From Hypomesus transpacificus (Eukaryota; Chordata; Actinopteri; Osmeriformes; Osmeridae), in assembly GCF_021917145.1 (NCBI RefSeq), contig NC_061078.1, positions 5,424,808 to 5,488,807 of the forward strand: a DNA stretch of 64,000 nucleotides. The letters are read 5' to 3'. Below the pieces are notes generated by a model. The model ran no database searches, had not been told where the DNA came from, and saw only the letters and a list, made by a program, of their open reading frames with translations. The translations under genes and the position numbers were made by a program. Numbering within the stretch: position 1 is the first letter of the stretch; every line of letters starts with the position of its first letter. Below, one piece after another: positions 31,008-43,920 of the stretch.

Positions 31008-31290
31008 CACACACACTCACACACAGAGACACACACACACACATACAGAGACACACACACACACATATAGAGACACACACACTCACACACAGAGACACAC
31101 ACACATACAGAGACACACACACACACATATAGAGACACACACACTCACACACAGAGACACACACACACACATATAGAGACACACACACTCACACACCGAG
31201 ACACACACACTCACACACAGAGACACACACACACACATATAGAGACACACACACTCACACACAGAGACACACACACATACAGAGAGACAA
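31008..31290. repeat. CACACAGAGACAC/ATATAG microsatellite
   Basis: CA-rich repeat with regularly spaced agagacacacac and catatagagacac motifs, in partial higher-order copies of roughly 60 bp. Confidence 0.88.
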
Positions 31291-31649
31291 TAGACACCTC
31301 AATCTTTCTTTATATTTCTACCCACTGTGTTTATTGCAGCAACTTACCAGATCATATTCCTGGCATGTGTAAACGTACTTGGCAACAAAGCGGATTGTGC
31401 CCCTGCTTCCCCTCCTGACTGGGGAAGTGCTGGACTCTGGTAACACATTGCTCTGGTAATGAGTTCAGGAACACTGGTAACACACAGAGTGTCAGGGTAG
31501 GTTTCTCTGGAGTAATGACATGATGTGGGGTTAGTCTGTGTTGGTGGGTGTGTGTGTTGATGTGTGTGTAGGTGTGTGTGCGGGTGCATGTGTGTCGCAG
31601 CTATTGACTCAGCTGCAGAAAATGTGAGTTGGCAGTTCTACACATCCTT

Positions 31650-31850
31650 TCCCCGCCCTCCTCACCCCTCACTCCCTCCCACCCCTCCTCACCCCCACCC
31701 TCCTCACCCCTCACTCACTCCCTCCCACCCCTCCCCTCCTCACCCTCACCCTCCTCACCCCTCACTCCCTCCCACCCCTCCCCTCCTCACCCTCACCTTC
31801 CTCACCCCTCCTCTGCGCTCCTCACCCCTCTCCTCCCCTGCCCTGTCACT
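31650..31850. repeat. CCCTCACTCCCTCCCACC pyrimidine repeat
   Basis: Pyrimidine-rich minisatellite with cctcacccctcactccctcc phrasing. Confidence 0.85.
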
Positions 31851-32659
31851 CCCTCCCATATCTCCAAACTGCTCTTACTGTACTGTCCATGTGATGACAT
31901 TGATTTCTCCAGACAGATATTGACGTGGTTTCGGAATTGGCCACGACCATTATCAGTTGTTCAATCCTCCTAATAAAATAATTGGAACTGACTCAGAGTT
32001 GCTGTGTGTGTTATCGACTACTCCATCTCTCACCAGAAGTTTAATTAAATAAAGTGCCACGTGATTTTAAACATTTCCAAAATCCCAGCTTCCTATTTTG
32101 AGAGCTGTGTAGAATGGGAGGTGTTGATGTGTGTGTGTGTGTGTGTGTGCTTGTGTGTGTGTAGAAGATCCCAACAAAAGGCTTTTAAGATGTCTGCCAA
32201 GGGGAGAAAAAACCACTGCGACCACAGAGAGGATGAATATCAAACATGGTCAGCCCTCCCTTATTATCATAACCCCCCCCCCCCCTCCCCCCCTTATGAT
32301 CATAACCCCTCCCCTTATTAGCACAACCCCTCCTCCTCATTACATAGCCCCTCCTCCTCATTATCATAGCCCCTCCTCCTGCAAAAGGGAGTGTGTCACG
32401 TGACTAAATTGATTCAAGGTCGTCTCTGTTGGCGTGTCTGGTGAGCATGTGCTGATGGCCACGTCCCCCCAGCCCTGCCGCAGTGAGCAGACTGGTGTGT
32501 GTGTGTGAGTGTGAGTGTGTGTGTGTGAGAGTGTGTGTGTGTGTGTGTGAGTTTGAGGGAGACATCAGTGATGAATGAGCCGGTCTTGTGAGAGCAGACT
32601 GCAGGCTGCAGCGAGGCGTTCTCAACCAGGGACAACGCTCACATTACAGTCACATCTAC

Positions 32660-32790
32660 TGTAGCCAGGCACACACCAGCACACACACAGACACACACAG
32701 ACACACACACAGACACACACACACACACAGACACACACACAGACACACACACACACAGACACACACACAGACATCAGCACAAACGTACAA
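32660..32790. repeat. CA/CAGA microsatellite
   Basis: Regular acacacacagacacacacac repeats. Confidence 0.9.
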
Positions 32791-32855
32791 CCCTCTGTCT
32801 TACCCTTTCACGCTCACACACACACCAGCCTGATAGCCCTAACTGTCCATCCACT

Positions 32856-33470
32856 GTTCTCCACCAGGGTCATCACATGCTAGTCAGCTCTGAGGTGTTC
32901 TCCACCAGGGTCATCACATGCTAGTCAGCTCTGAGGTGTTCTCCTCCAGGATCATCACATGCTAGTCAGCTCTGAGGTGTTCTCCACCAGGATCATCACA
33001 TGCTAGTCAGCTCTGAGGTGTTCTCCTCCAGGATCATCACATGCTAGTCAGCTCTGAGGTGTTCTCCTCCAGGATCATCACATGCTAGTCAGCTCTGAGG
33101 TGTTCTCCTCCAGGATCATCACATGCTAGTCAGCTCTGAGGTGTTCTCCTCCAGGATCATCACATGCTAGTCAGCTCTGAGGTGTTCTCCTCCAGGATCA
33201 TCACATGCTAGTCAGCTCTGAGGTGTTCTCCACCAGGATCATCACATGCTAGTCAGCTCTGAGGTGTTCTCCTCCAGGATCATCACATGCTAGTCAGCTC
33301 TGAGGTGTTCTCCTCCAGGATCATCACATGCTAGTCAGCTCTGAGGTGTTCTCCTCCAGGGTCATCACATGCTAGTCAGCTCTGAGGTGTTCTCCTCCAG
33401 GGTCATCACATGCTAGTCAGCTCTGAGGTGTTCTCCACCAGGATCATCACACGCTAGTCATCTCTGAGGA
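32856..33470. repeat. 41-bp minisatellite (15 copies)
   Basis: The 41-bp unit includes gaggtgttctcctccaggat and catcacatgctagtcagctc. Copies differ only at two sites (ccacc/cctcc, ggtc/gatc). The last copy decays at 33455-33475. Confidence 0.95.
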
Positions 33471-34149
33471 GTTCCACAATGGGTGGAGACATCTTGATGG
33501 AGGTAGCTGTCAGGAGGGTTAAAGGTTGGGTGTGCCTCACTGCATCACGGACGGACAGAGGACAAGAGGTTTCCATCACACAGATCTTTATTAGCTTTGT
33601 TTTAGTAAAATAGAGGCTACATTACAAACTCACCATAGAAAAAAAGGGCATTTTAGCTGTGCATGCAAACAGCGAAAATACGGTGTTAAACATTCAGTCT
33701 AAACGATTCAGCCATTCAGCAAGACAAGCCAGGGTAGACAGGTGGCTGCAAAACTTTGAAGGCTTGCATAGGTTTACAAAAGAATAGGAATTACAGTCTG
33801 GAAAAGAAAAATAAACAACAAGATACTCCTTAAAAGCAAATTGATTGAAGTTTAGACCTTTTTTCACAGTGAGAGAGAAAGCAGAAAGGTATGTTGTATA
33901 TGATACACAATGATCATGGAGCGATCACGACTTGGTTAGTAGCTGTTCACTGAAGATGTCAGGTCGAGGACAAACATTATTCACAAACCCTGTCTCTTTC
34001 CTTGTCTTTGCTCAAAGTGCAAAGTGCAAAACTACCTTGACCATTACATTACAATCACTAGTCACTCTTTTCCCAAAAGTTTTGATGGAAAGCCAAAGTG
34101 CTTTTTGTTTGTAGCAGTGTTGGTTTGGGGACCTGTATCTACTGGATGT

Positions 34150-34577
34150 GGTTCCCAAAGGTACTGTGGTTAACACAGGTACTGTGGGGAACCAGGTACT
34201 GTGGTGAACCAGGTACTGTGGGGAACCAGGTACTGTGGTGAACCAGGTACTGTGGTTAACACAGGTACTGTGGGGAACCAGGTACTGTGGGGAACCAGGT
34301 ACTGTGGTGAACCAGGTACTGTGGGGAACCAGGTACTGTGGTTAACACAGGTACTGTGGGGAACCAGGTACTGTGGGGAACCAGGTACTGTGGTGAACCA
34401 GGTACTGTGGGGAACCAGGTACTGTGGGGAACCAGGTACTGTGGTGAACCAGGTACTGTGGGGAACCAGGTACTGTGGGGAACCAGGTACTGTGGGGAAC
34501 CAGGTACTGTGGGGAACCAGGTACTGTGGTTAACACAGGTACTGTGGGGAACCAGGTACTGTGGTCAACCAGGTACT
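34150..34577. repeat. 17-bp minisatellite GGTACTGTGGGGAACCA (~25 copies)
   Basis: Units are GGTACTGTGGGGAACCA or …GGTGAACCA, with an 18-bp variant GGTACTGTGGTTAACACA at five or six positions. Open frames on both strands reflect the repeat. Confidence 0.95.
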
Positions 34578-35454
34578 GCAGGTCCTGCTGTAGATTCCCC
34601 TCTGTCTTATACATCCACTTTCCTCACCTTGGTAAACATCTAACTTAAGGCAAAGCAAACTATTGATGCCAACAGGACCAACAACACCTCCAATCGCATT
34701 CATATTTCAGGGACGTTTTGGCATTTCCAGAGCAACATACAAATCTCTTTGATTTGAACTTGTGATTGGCATTCTGAATATCAGTTTCAAATTACTGGTG
34801 TGGTTTGGAGTTTGGTACCTAATTTTGAGTTATTAAGCAGAAGAACATAGTACTTCTGATAAAAACAGTCTTATATTTTACAAAATATTGCCATAGTTTT
34901 CCTCAAACGTATTTTCCCAAAGATTAAATGTCTTAGGAGACAACGCATGATTACAAAAAAAAAACAATATTTTAGTAAGTGTGCTTTTAAGAATCCATAA
35001 TATTTCGATTTTGGGCAACTTCACATAATCCATTATAATGAAAGCAAAATGTGAAACTTCCGACACATCAGAACAAACCACTACATGCGACATGTGCTCC
35101 TGCTTCAAATCTACAACAGAGAATGATCACAAAAAAACATTCAATATGCGACAAATACACACGTACATCAACACATCAATGAGCACACAACGTTAAAGTG
35201 TTGAGAAGAAAACAAACATCGGTCTGAGAGCCCTTCACCATCTCTCGCATTCAGACGAACCCTCATTTATTGACACCGTTTTTATTTATTTCCACTTACT
35301 GTCAAAACAGCTGGACGAAAACCGCATAATCACGAGAATACTATTGTGAATTAAAAAAATTAAGGTAGTTGAAAGAAACCAGTCATGTTCACTGATTATA
35401 ACATCATAATTCAAAGTGTTGGACAGTCTGGTTGTCTGTGGGGTTTGTCGACTG

Positions 35455-35800
35455 TTTGTCGAGTTTTGACTGGACAGGCCTCTAGACCAACCAGTTCTGG
35501 AGTTCTGACTGGACAGGTCTCTAGACCAACCAGTTCTGGAGTTCTGAATGGACAGGCCTCTAGACCAACCAGTTCTGGAGATCTGACTGGACAGGCTTCT
35601 AGACCAACCAGTTCTAGAGTTCTGAATGGACAGGCCTCTAGACCAACCAGTTCTGGAGTTCTGACTGGACAGGCTTCTAGACCAACCAGTTCTGGAGTTC
35701 TGAATGGACAGGCCTCTGGACCAACCAGTTCTGGAGATCTGACTGGACAGGCCTCTAGACCAACCAGTTCTGGAGATCTGACTGGACAGGCCTCTAGACC
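35455..35800. repeat. 39-bp minisatellite (~9 copies)
   Basis: The unit is 39 bp and includes tctgactggacaggcctcta and gaccaaccagttctggagt. Thirteen codons per unit keep both strands open. Confidence 0.93.
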
Positions 35801-35939
35801 AATCTTCACCTCACGGCTGCAGAATGCCTCCACTGACATCTGGGTGAACACAGTTTACCATAAATCAGGAAGGACATCTACTTCAACAAACTGCCAGCTA
35901 CTTGGCTCAAGCTACTCTAAACACAGGAGACCTCGTATC

Positions 35940-36069
35940 TTTTCTGTCTGTCTTTGTATCTGCCTGTCTATCTGTCTCTTTCTTTCTGTCTGCCTGTCTG
36001 TCTATCTGTCTGTCTTTCTGCCTGTCTTTCTCTCTATATATATCTATCTATCTATCCATCCATCCATCC

Positions 36070-36108
<39 letters not shown>

Positions 36109-36115
36109 AGTCTGG
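35940..36115. repeat. TCTG/TCTA microsatellite
   Basis: Tetranucleotide tract ending in a pure (TCTG)n run at about 36070-36108. Confidence 0.92.
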
Positions 36116-38349
36116 ACACCAGACATCTCTGCTCAGCCTTTACCAGTCTTCCAATCTTAAGGGCAAAGCTATGAACACCCTTCCTCCTGTAAACAAAGGG
36201 CTTCCTATTTGGTTGTGTTGACATTACAGCCAGTACAGTAACTAACACAGTACTATCATCTGAGCCGACCGCAGAGTCTGAACTGATAGGCCTAGAGGGA
36301 ACCCATAAGCAAAGCAGTACACCAGTGTACACGCCTCAAAATGGATCCTCTCCTAGTGCTCCAGCTGATAAACATACGGTATACAGCGTGTTGACACTGT
36401 CTATCTGAGAGAGTCATTTGAGGTGTGGTATTCCTGGTAGATTTCCAAGATTTCTCTGTCTCAGATTCAGATGGCACAAGCAAAAAAACGAAATAAGAAA
36501 ACGTCAAAAAAGGTTAAACAGGCAATTTGTCATTCCTATGTCGCTGTCAATCTCTCACGGTGAGTGCGTAGCTGTGTCCCCATTAATGTGTTTATCTTCA
36601 AGCTCTTACACGCGTCAGCTCAAGCAATCAAACAGTTATCTATGGTACAGGGTAGGTCAATGCTAAAATCAAAGGTACGGTGACTTCAGAAGCAGTTTAG
36701 ACACTTTCATCAGTGCAATAGCTGCTGTAGCTAATGTTACAGACTAATACGGATATGCACAAGACACGCTCGAGTAATGATGCTGTTGCAAAATCGGACG
36801 TACATATGGAAGTACGCCGTAATAATCAGATGCTTTTCTGATTTCTGAGACAGAAATATCATGACATTTGGTAACATTTGTATAAAATTTAGTTGAGTTG
36901 TTACATTGTGTTCATTCTGAATAAATAAAAAAAGTTACAAACCTGATTTTTTTTCGGAAGTTTGTGAGGTCCACACTAGAAGTGATCTGAGGTAAATGTA
37001 TCATTTTAAAAAGCAACAGTTGCATTTCAAGTCAACGAATATCCACAGTATACATAAGGTGTCATTTTAGCACAGTTCTGGTGGTTTTTGTATATTATTA
37101 CCGTAGCCCAGGTTTATGAATACGAGCTGCATGCAGATGAACTGAAAAGGGTGAGGCAGCTGACTAAGAGTGAATTATCGAAGCAGTTACAATGTACTAG
37201 CCTACTAACACGTAATACAATATTGGAGATGGCCATTTGGTTTTCTTGGTCATATCTACATAATCCAAATCGTATTGGAAATTGTGCTGGCTACAGTATT
37301 TGGCTTTTGGGGAAATTGACGAATATCACACTCTGTGTATGTATTGGGGGCGCAGGAGGGGTTCGGGGGGGTGCAGCACGCATGGTTCACTCATTGGCTA
37401 CCGGCATTTAACAAACCCCACTGGTAGAACATCGTGTTCTAATCCATTTCTAACAAACTTGTGGGAGAATTTCGATGTCAAACTATCAATTGAGAGGGCA
37501 ATTATATTATTCTATACGACGTTTATGTTCTAACGTTAAAAAGTAAGAAGACATATCTTATCGAGAATGATTTAGCACACAATTGTCTTTATGTGCAACG
37601 ATTGGAAGTCAGAAAAGTCTAGAACGGAGTGGGTTCTTAAACATCCGTGATATCTTATCAACATCATACACATTGTTACAGATCTTAATTGCTTCCGACT
37701 AATCGAACATTAGTTAGTGCTCACGTCCTGTCCTCGCGTGAAGGAGTTTCCTAATGAGGGCTACCGACTGGTAACCGGCATGACAGGTGCCTGAAGTGGG
37801 AGCAGTGATGGAGGAAGCTTTCACTGTTATATTTCCACAGCCTCGGTTATCACTTCAAATAGGACCACACTCAAGACACGGTAGTCAAGAGGCTCATCAA
37901 TTAAACAATCTAATTTGATAACAGCTGCCAACATAACTGCCTCTTGGGAAGGAACAATGATGCGTAAACTGAATTAATTCCGGGCACGTTTTCTATGGCA
38001 CGTGTCTCTCCATTATATAAGAACATGGTCGTGCCCTACCGGTATCACCGGACTGTACAGAGACCCAACATCCAAGGTAAATTGTCATACTGCACCCCCC
38101 GGTACCGGGAACCTATAGGGGCGTATCTTTTAATCCTGTCAAATCCTTCAAGCAGGGGCAGAGCAAAAATGTCAGAAGTGAAAAAGCTGATTTAAGACAA
38201 TGTCTGATGGGAACAGTGTACAGGCCCATATCTGTCGATGGCAGTCGAATCATCAATATCAAGCCATTATTAAGGTAAAGTGGTGCCCGTGGAACAATTG
38301 CGCGCCGAATACACGATTACGCGTTGTTGGAGACGCGGCGGGGCGCAAA

Positions 38350-39270
38350 CTAGATGAAGTGTATCCAACCGTTCTCCCACTCGCGCGGTGGGGACATCTT
38401 GAACCTGTGGCGTCGTACTTTGTAGTTGTTCCCGTTGTTGTTGTCCCAATACTCGTCACCCCCGACACAATACTTAATAGCAAACTGCAGTGTGCCTCCA
38501 CTCGACAGAAACGTCGGAGTGATGATCTTGAAAGAGAATCTGTCCGTCACACCATCGCTTGAGTTGGGCACGTAAGACCCAAGGCTGTCCATAAATGTTA
38601 TCCAATTGTTGAGAGAATACCTTAGATGCACGCTTTTCTCAAAAGCCAGATTCAACACACGCACGAAACCGGACAAGCTGAATTCGTCTGCTTCGACTGT
38701 TTCCAACAACACTTTAACTTCTCTCACCTTCTGTTCGAAGCCAGGCATCGTCCCGGGGTTTGAGAACTGCAGTTCCATAAAAACAGACCGGTTGGGTGCC
38801 CGGGGGAATTTATCAAGGTCGTTCAGATGGAGGGGACCCCTGGGGAATTTGGCTAAAATGCGCTCGGGGACCTCGGGCATGTCTGTGTCGTCGAAGTGCT
38901 TAACGGAGATCAGCTCGAGACCCAGGGAGTCAGCGAAACGGACCTTTTTCTCACTGGTTGGGCTCCGACTGCGGATAATCTCTAGTTTAGCTCTCTCGAT
39001 GGGGGTCGGTAAGGATTTGCATCTCCGTCGCAGGTTCGGACTCTGCGGTGGTTTGAGGAATATTTCACGACCCCTTGGTCGCTCGTCGACTACCGGGGTA
39101 TCGATGGGTTCGCAGGTACCGTTCATCAACTCCAAGTCCTCCCCATCTTCCAGCATCGGGTTCGCCGCAGCCAAGCTCCCAAACAGCCCGGCGATGCAGC
39201 TGTAGTTCCTTGGAAGGCAGTTCTTCGGAGGCAGCATGACTGCAACTGGGCGCACAGCCTCGGTTTCCAT
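38350..39270 (-). CDS. PPP1R3D/E-like glycogen-targeting regulatory subunit of protein phosphatase 1
   Basis: Single-exon ORF, 306 aa from METEAVRPVAV at 39270 (an internal Met at 39237 gives 295 aa; in-frame sequence upstream to 39447 looks non-coding). Features: LPRNYSCIAGLFGSL near residue 19; a phospho-type SLPTP/RSRSP stretch (86-104); the PP1-binding RVxF-type motif KVRF at 109-112 in KKVRFADSLGLEL; a CBM21 glycogen-binding domain (about 180-288) with LNLAFEKSVHLRYSLNNW and the signature YWDNNNGNNY (274-283); C-terminus GWIHFI. Such subunits bring PP1 to glycogen to activate glycogen synthase and inactivate phosphorylase. The WIHFI end occurs in PPP1R3D and PPP1R3E. N-terminal PRN.S.IA favours E, while the spacing after the CBM favours D, so no symbol is given. 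The gene is divergent from C16orf46, with an L2 LINE between them. Confidence 0.88.
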   Translation of the reverse strand: METEAVRPVAVMLPPKNCLPRNYSCIAGLFGSLAAANPMLEDGEDLELMNGTCEPIDTPVVDERPRGREIFLKPPQSPNLRRRCKSLPTPIERAKLEIIRSRSPTSEKKVRFADSLGLELISVKHFDDTDMPEVPERILAKFPRGPLHLNDLDKFPRAPNRSVFMELQFSNPGTMPGFEQKVREVKVLLETVEADEFSLSGFVRVLNLAFEKSVHLRYSLNNWITFMDSLGSYVPNSSDGVTDRFSFKIITPTFLSSGGTLQFAIKYCVGGDEYWDNNNGNNYKVRRHRFKMSPPREWENGWIHFI

Positions 39271-39904
39271 CAAGCGAGAGAGTCCGGTTGCAGAACCGCG
39301 GTCGTGATGAGAGAAACGGGAAACAGGGGAAAAAAATATGTCAGGTGTCCAAGTCCGAACCGCGGATAGGCGCTGTGCCTGCGTCAGATGCTGACAGTGA
39401 GTGGTTCTGGACCAATAAGCTATAAGCGAAGCTGTTGCGGCACACACGGTACCCTACGGCCCTCTACTCCATCTGTATCTTCGAGTCACTTCGAAAATCC
39501 ATTCACACTCGCATGTATATCGTAAATTATTAAAGAAAAATATAAAACGGGGATCCTCTAGATGCACGTTTCCTACGGGGTGCGCGAGTCACGTTTTAAA
39601 AAGTGTGCCGGGTGCACGGTGAGCTGCATCGTAGAGAAGGTCTCGATGTTTGAGAATGGGTAGTCTATAGTATACTCCACGAGCTCTGTGGCTGACTGGA
39701 ACGCGACGTGCTGAACAGCTCGTTCCGTTATGGCCGGTATCCAAAATACAATTTCCTTTTAGAGAATGAGGAAGGAGACGTTTTAGAGGCCAAACACAAA
39801 CACAATAGCATACCTTGTCAAATCTAGTGTTGCATCTATTTAAATCAAATACAATGAACGGCCTTTGACATAACAATAGGCAAAAATATAGACCTAACCT
39901 AGGC

Positions 39905-39911
39905 AATGTTA
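39905..39911. repeat. Left target-site duplication of the L2 LINE (AATGTTA)
   Basis: AATGTTA directly precedes the LINE and recurs directly after its tail at 43921-43927. Confidence 0.65.
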
Positions 39912-42900
39912 GCTCGATAGCTCAGCTTGTAGTGTAGCCAGGGTGGTTGCTGATGTTGTTTTTCCCATTGAGACGGTGTCGGCCCCCCGCCCTTTTTCCA
40001 AATTCCGGCCCTCAATTATTAGGAATTATACCAATTTAATATATATTCAGCCTTGCTCACCCGTTGCTCTTCCAACTCAGTTTCCTGATAACAGTGCCAC
40101 CTTTTCAGAAGTATTATCTACGTCTAAAGCTGCCAAAAACCCATACTGGAATGTTGGGCTCCTAAACATCAGATCTCTATCCACAAAGGCCGTTTTGATT
40201 AATGATCTGATGTCTGACTGCAGCCTGGACCTGATTGGTCTCACCGAAACCTGGCTAAAACCTGATGAATATTTCCCCCTGAATGAAGCTTCGCCTCCTG
40301 ATTTTGCGTATTCACACATCCCTCGTGTTTCAAAGAAAGGTGGTGGTGTTGCTATGTTATATAAAGCTAGCTTCAACCTCAGCCTAAAATCTGTCAATAC
40401 CTTTAAATCATTTGAGATAATTTGTATGAAACCACCAACTACTTTAAAAAGGACTAATTCTACTACTGTTGCCCCCCCTCCTTCGTTTTGTATAGTTACT
40501 CTATACCGGCCCCCTGGCCCATACTCCCTCTTCCTTGAGGAATTTGCTGATTTTAGTGCTGATCTTGTGACATACACTGACAATATCTTAATTATGGGTG
40601 ATTTTAACATTCATGTCGATGACCCAAAAGATCCTCTAAGTAAGGCCTTTACTGCTCTTATGGATTCCACAGGTCTCACTCAGGTGGGTTCTAAACCTTC
40701 CCATCTTCACACGCATACATTGGATTTAGTTCTCACGCGGGGAATCAAGATTAGTGATGTCATTGTTCATACCCACAATCCTATATTATCAGACCACTGC
40801 CTGGTAACCTTTAAAATGGATCTCTGCCAGAGCCTTGGAGGCACCCAGATTATTTCTATTAGCCGCTGCTTAACCCCAAATACAGCTCTGGAACTGGCTA
40901 GTATTCTACCCGCTGCACTAGAAGCACTTGATGTCCCGAATAAATCATTAAATGCTAAAACAAGGGATCTGAATTTGGTTCTTCAGCAATCCCTAGATTC
41001 TGTTGCTCCACTCAAACCAAGGAAAAGAATAGACAAGAAACTGGCTCCATGGTATTCAGAGGAAACCCGCACTCTCAAGAGGTCCACTAGAAAATTAGAG
41101 CGTAAGTGGCGTACCACTAAATTGGAGGTTTTCCGCCTGGCCTGGAAGGACAGCCAAATAGAGTACAAGCAAGTCCTCATCAGGTCCAGATCAGAATATT
41201 TCTCTAAGTTGATTAGTAAGAACAAACACAACACTAAGTTCCTATTTGATACTGTTGCAAAACTCACTAAGAAAAGTACACTCTGTGTTAGTTCAGATCT
41301 CTCTCCCAATGATTTCTTAGATTTCTTTGACCAAAAAATCTATGCAATAAGGGACAAACTACAGACTAGTCCTGGAGGAGTGGCCATCAACACTGATTTT
41401 CCCTCTGTACCCAGCATTCTGCATGTTGAGACTCTCACTCACTTTAACCCTATTTCTATGGAAGCATTCATCAAGCTGATAGATTCCTCGAAACCCACTA
41501 GCTGCCTTCTCGATCCCCTCCCTGCCAAACTTTGTAGGGAACTTCTCCATATTATTGGACCGCCCATGCTTAGTATTATTAATGAATCTCTTGTAACTGG
41601 ACAAGTCCCTGACGATTTCAAACAAGCTATTATCAAGCCCCTTCTTAAAAAAACAAACCTGGATCCAGGTTGTCTTAGCAATTACAGGCCCATTTCAAAT
41701 TTGCCATCTCTCTCCAAAATTTTGGAAAAAGCTGTGGCAAAACAGCTCACTGAGCACCTCTCCTCAAATCAGCTCTATGAACCTCTCCAGTCTGGATTTC
41801 GTCTTCACCACAGCACTGAAACTGCATTAGCCAAGGTAGTCAATGATCTATTATTAGCCTCTGACGCGGGCTTTAGCTCTGTCCTTGTTCTTTTAGACCT
41901 AAGTGCAGCTTTTGACACTGTAGATCATGAGATTCTCCTGGAACGTATGGAGAACTATGTTGGGATTTCTGGTACTTCACTTCAGTGGTTCAGATCGTAT
42001 CTATCTGATAGATCACAATATGTCCACTATGATGGTTGCTCATCCAGGAGCTCCATTGTAAAATACGGAGTACCACAGGGTTCAGTTTTAGGCCCTCTGT
42101 TATTTTCACTCTATATGTTGCCTTTAGGAAACATAATTAGAAGTTTTGGGGTAGATTTTCACTGCTATGCAGATGATACTCAGCTATACATGTCTATAAA
42201 GCCGGGAGAATTTCCACATGCTATGGAAACCTGTGTTTCCGGGTTGAAAACTTGGATGACTGCAAATTTCCTTCTTCTTAATTCGGATAAAACCGAGGTT
42301 CAAATTTTTGGTCCGAAAAAACACCGAAATAATTTATCCCATCTAACCTTAGACTTAGACGGCGTCAAAGTATCTCAAAGCCAGCTGGTAAAAAATCTGG
42401 GAGTCACAATGGACCCAGACCTTTCGTTTGAGTACCATATTAAGCAAATCACCAGAACAGCATTTTTCCATCTACGTAATATTGCCAAAATACAAAAATT
42501 CCTCTCAAAGGATGATGCTGAAAAACTAATACATGCTTTTGTTACGTCCCGATTGGACTACTGCAATGTGTTGTTCTCTGGCCTCCCAATTACCTACCTA
42601 AAAAACTTACAGCGGGTGCAAAATGCTGCTGCTAGACTATTGACTAAAACTAGAAAGTTTGATCATATAACATCGACTCTTATCTCTTTACACTGGCTCC
42701 CTATCCAAGCCAGAGCTGATTTCAAAGTTCTACTACTAACTTACAAATCTCTGCATGGATTGGCACCACTGTACCTCTCCGGTCTCCTTGCACCCTATTG
42801 CCCCGCAAGGTCTCTAAGATCTCAAAATGCCGGCTATCTGGTAATACCCAAAGTTAAGAAAAAAACTGCTGGAGGTAGGGCGTTCTCATATAGAGCACCT

Positions 42901-43920
42901 CTTCTTTGGAACAAATTACCCATCTCAATTAAGGAAGCTGATACTGTCTCGACATTTAAAACTAGATTAAAAACGTTCTTGTTTAGTCAATTCTATGATT
43001 GTTAAAGGGAAGTATGTGTGTACTTTCTATGTAAACCTGGGATGTGTGCTTGCCTATGTGTGTATCACATGTAACTTTTAAATTTTAATTATAGCTTATG
43101 TTCACATTGCCCAGCTAGATGTTACAAATAAAGTAAACCTGTTACTGTATATTGTTAGTATTATTATTATTATAGTTCCGTTGCTGTATATTGTTACTGT
43201 TATAGTTTTTATTACTAGTTGGAGACAACGGGGGACTGGCTGTTTTCATCCTTATTCGTATAAGTATAACCTACTTTAGAGTTCTTTCCCCTGGAACAGA
43301 TTTCATGTTCCAACTGAGGGGGGCTGTCGTTGTTTTGGTGTGTGGGGCTGCATCAAATACCCTTTTTGCTCTGTTAAATTGCTGCACTAGTCCACACTTG
43401 ACCGGTGGGGATCTCATTCTATTTTGACTGTAACTGTTAGCTGCTCCTGGCATTCTCTAATCCCTGCTCTCCTCTCTGTCCCCCCCCCACACATTCCCTG
43501 TGGTGTGGGGGGTTTGAGCTGTCAGGACCTGCTTGGTCGTCGGTCTGCCAACGCTGAACCAGGTCGTCACCCGGAATCCAGTCTCCATGACGGCCAACAG
43601 CGAGTTTCCCGGTCCCATCCAACGTCTATAAAGCCGAACAATGGATTTTGGTGTTTCAAAACCCATTGACACTGTATGACTATGTTTAGCTTGTGTTCTG
43701 CTCCTCTCTCTTACCAACCGTCTCTGGAGGAGGGGATCCCTCTCTGAATTGCTCCTCCCAAGGTTTCTTCCATTTTTTCTCCCGGTGGGAGTTTTTCTGG
43801 GAGTTTTTCCTTGTCTTCCTTGAGGGTTTAGGTTGGTTGAGGGGCAGTTCTATGGGCGCATGTGAAGCCCTCTGTGACATGCTTGCGTGTAAAAAGGGCT
43901 ATACAAATAAATTTGATTTG
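39912..43920 (+). mobile_element. L2-clade LINE, full-length-looking, 4009 bp
   Basis: Bounded by AATGTTA repeats. Only 31 nt precede the ORF start at 39943. After the stop is a roughly 0.9-kb 3' region ending in gggctatacaaataaatttg and atttg, the familiar teleost L2 tail, with no poly(A). The 3' region includes ctcccggtgggagtttttct and a TTCCTTGAGGGTTTAGG segment typical of these elements. There is no ORF1, so the copy may belong to a one-ORF lineage or be slightly 5'-truncated. The ORF is uninterrupted, arguing for a recent insertion. Confidence 0.9.
39943..43005 (+). CDS. L2 LINE ORF2: endonuclease and reverse transcriptase, 1020 aa
   Basis: An apurinic-type endonuclease spans about residues 68-290: NIRSLS, TETWL with catalytic E102, [20 protein letters not shown], and SDH at 283-285. 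The reverse transcriptase spans about 540-800: [47 protein letters not shown] with the first catalytic Asp, [17 protein letters not shown], and CYADDTQLY with YADD at 742-745. The C-terminus has [12 protein letters not shown] and [12 protein letters not shown]. Wording of the RT block fits the L2 clade (close to CR1/Rex). All core motifs are present and there are no stops, so it could be functional. It makes the RNA-copying enzyme that integrates the element by target-primed reverse transcription. Confidence 0.93.
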   Translation: MVADVVFPIETVSAPRPFSKFRPSIIRNYTNLIYIQPCSPVALPTQFPDNSATFSEVLSTSKAAKNPYWNVGLLNIRSLSTKAVLINDLMSDCSLDLIGLTETWLKPDEYFPLNEASPPDFAYSHIPRVSKKGGGVAMLYKASFNLSLKSVNTFKSFEIICMKPPTTLKRTNSTTVAPPPSFCIVTLYRPPGPYSLFLEEFADFSADLVTYTDNILIMGDFNIHVDDPKDPLSKAFTALMDSTGLTQVGSKPSHLHTHTLDLVLTRGIKISDVIVHTHNPILSDHCLVTFKMDLCQSLGGTQIISISRCLTPNTALELASILPAALEALDVPNKSLNAKTRDLNLVLQQSLDSVAPLKPRKRIDKKLAPWYSEETRTLKRSTRKLERKWRTTKLEVFRLAWKDSQIEYKQVLIRSRSEYFSKLISKNKHNTKFLFDTVAKLTKKSTLCVSSDLSPNDFLDFFDQKIYAIRDKLQTSPGGVAINTDFPSVPSILHVETLTHFNPISMEAFIKLIDSSKPTSCLLDPLPAKLCRELLHIIGPPMLSIINESLVTGQVPDDFKQAIIKPLLKKTNLDPGCLSNYRPISNLPSLSKILEKAVAKQLTEHLSSNQLYEPLQSGFRLHHSTETALAKVVNDLLLASDAGFSSVLVLLDLSAAFDTVDHEILLERMENYVGISGTSLQWFRSYLSDRSQYVHYDGCSSRSSIVKYGVPQGSVLGPLLFSLYMLPLGNIIRSFGVDFHCYADDTQLYMSIKPGEFPHAMETCVSGLKTWMTANFLLLNSDKTEVQIFGPKKHRNNLSHLTLDLDGVKVSQSQLVKNLGVTMDPDLSFEYHIKQITRTAFFHLRNIAKIQKFLSKDDAEKLIHAFVTSRLDYCNVLFSGLPITYLKNLQRVQNAAARLLTKTRKFDHITSTLISLHWLPIQARADFKVLLLTYKSLHGLAPLYLSGLLAPYCPARSLRSQNAGYLVIPKVKKKTAGGRAFSYRAPLLWNKLPISIKEADTVSTFKTRLKTFLFSQFYDC

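Larger units (their letters stand above)
33571..38349 (-). other. Possible long 3' UTR of the PPP1R3 gene, or intergenic
   Basis: No coding exons are visible. The stretch is AT-rich and free of CA and GA repeats, unlike the DNA to its left. A TTTATT at about 33587, read on the minus strand as AATAAA, would mark the end of a minus-strand transcript of about 4.8 kb beyond the PPP1R3 stop. Two minisatellites (34150-34575 and 35455-35800) and a TCTG repeat lie inside. This is inference from composition and one signal. Confidence 0.3.

Noticed and set aside
31000-31290. Regularly spaced repeats resembling a CRISPR array
   Set aside because: The spacers are themselves simple CA repeats, and the genome is vertebrate.
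35385-36221. 278-codon plus-strand frame
   Set aside because: Driven by the 39-bp minisatellite and the TCTG repeat; flanks have no coding character.
38606-39205. 199-codon plus-strand frame opposite the PPP1R3 gene
   Set aside because: An antisense shadow of a GC-rich conserved coding exon.
40077-40610. 177-codon minus-strand frame in the LINE
   Set aside because: Antisense shadow of the endonuclease-coding region.
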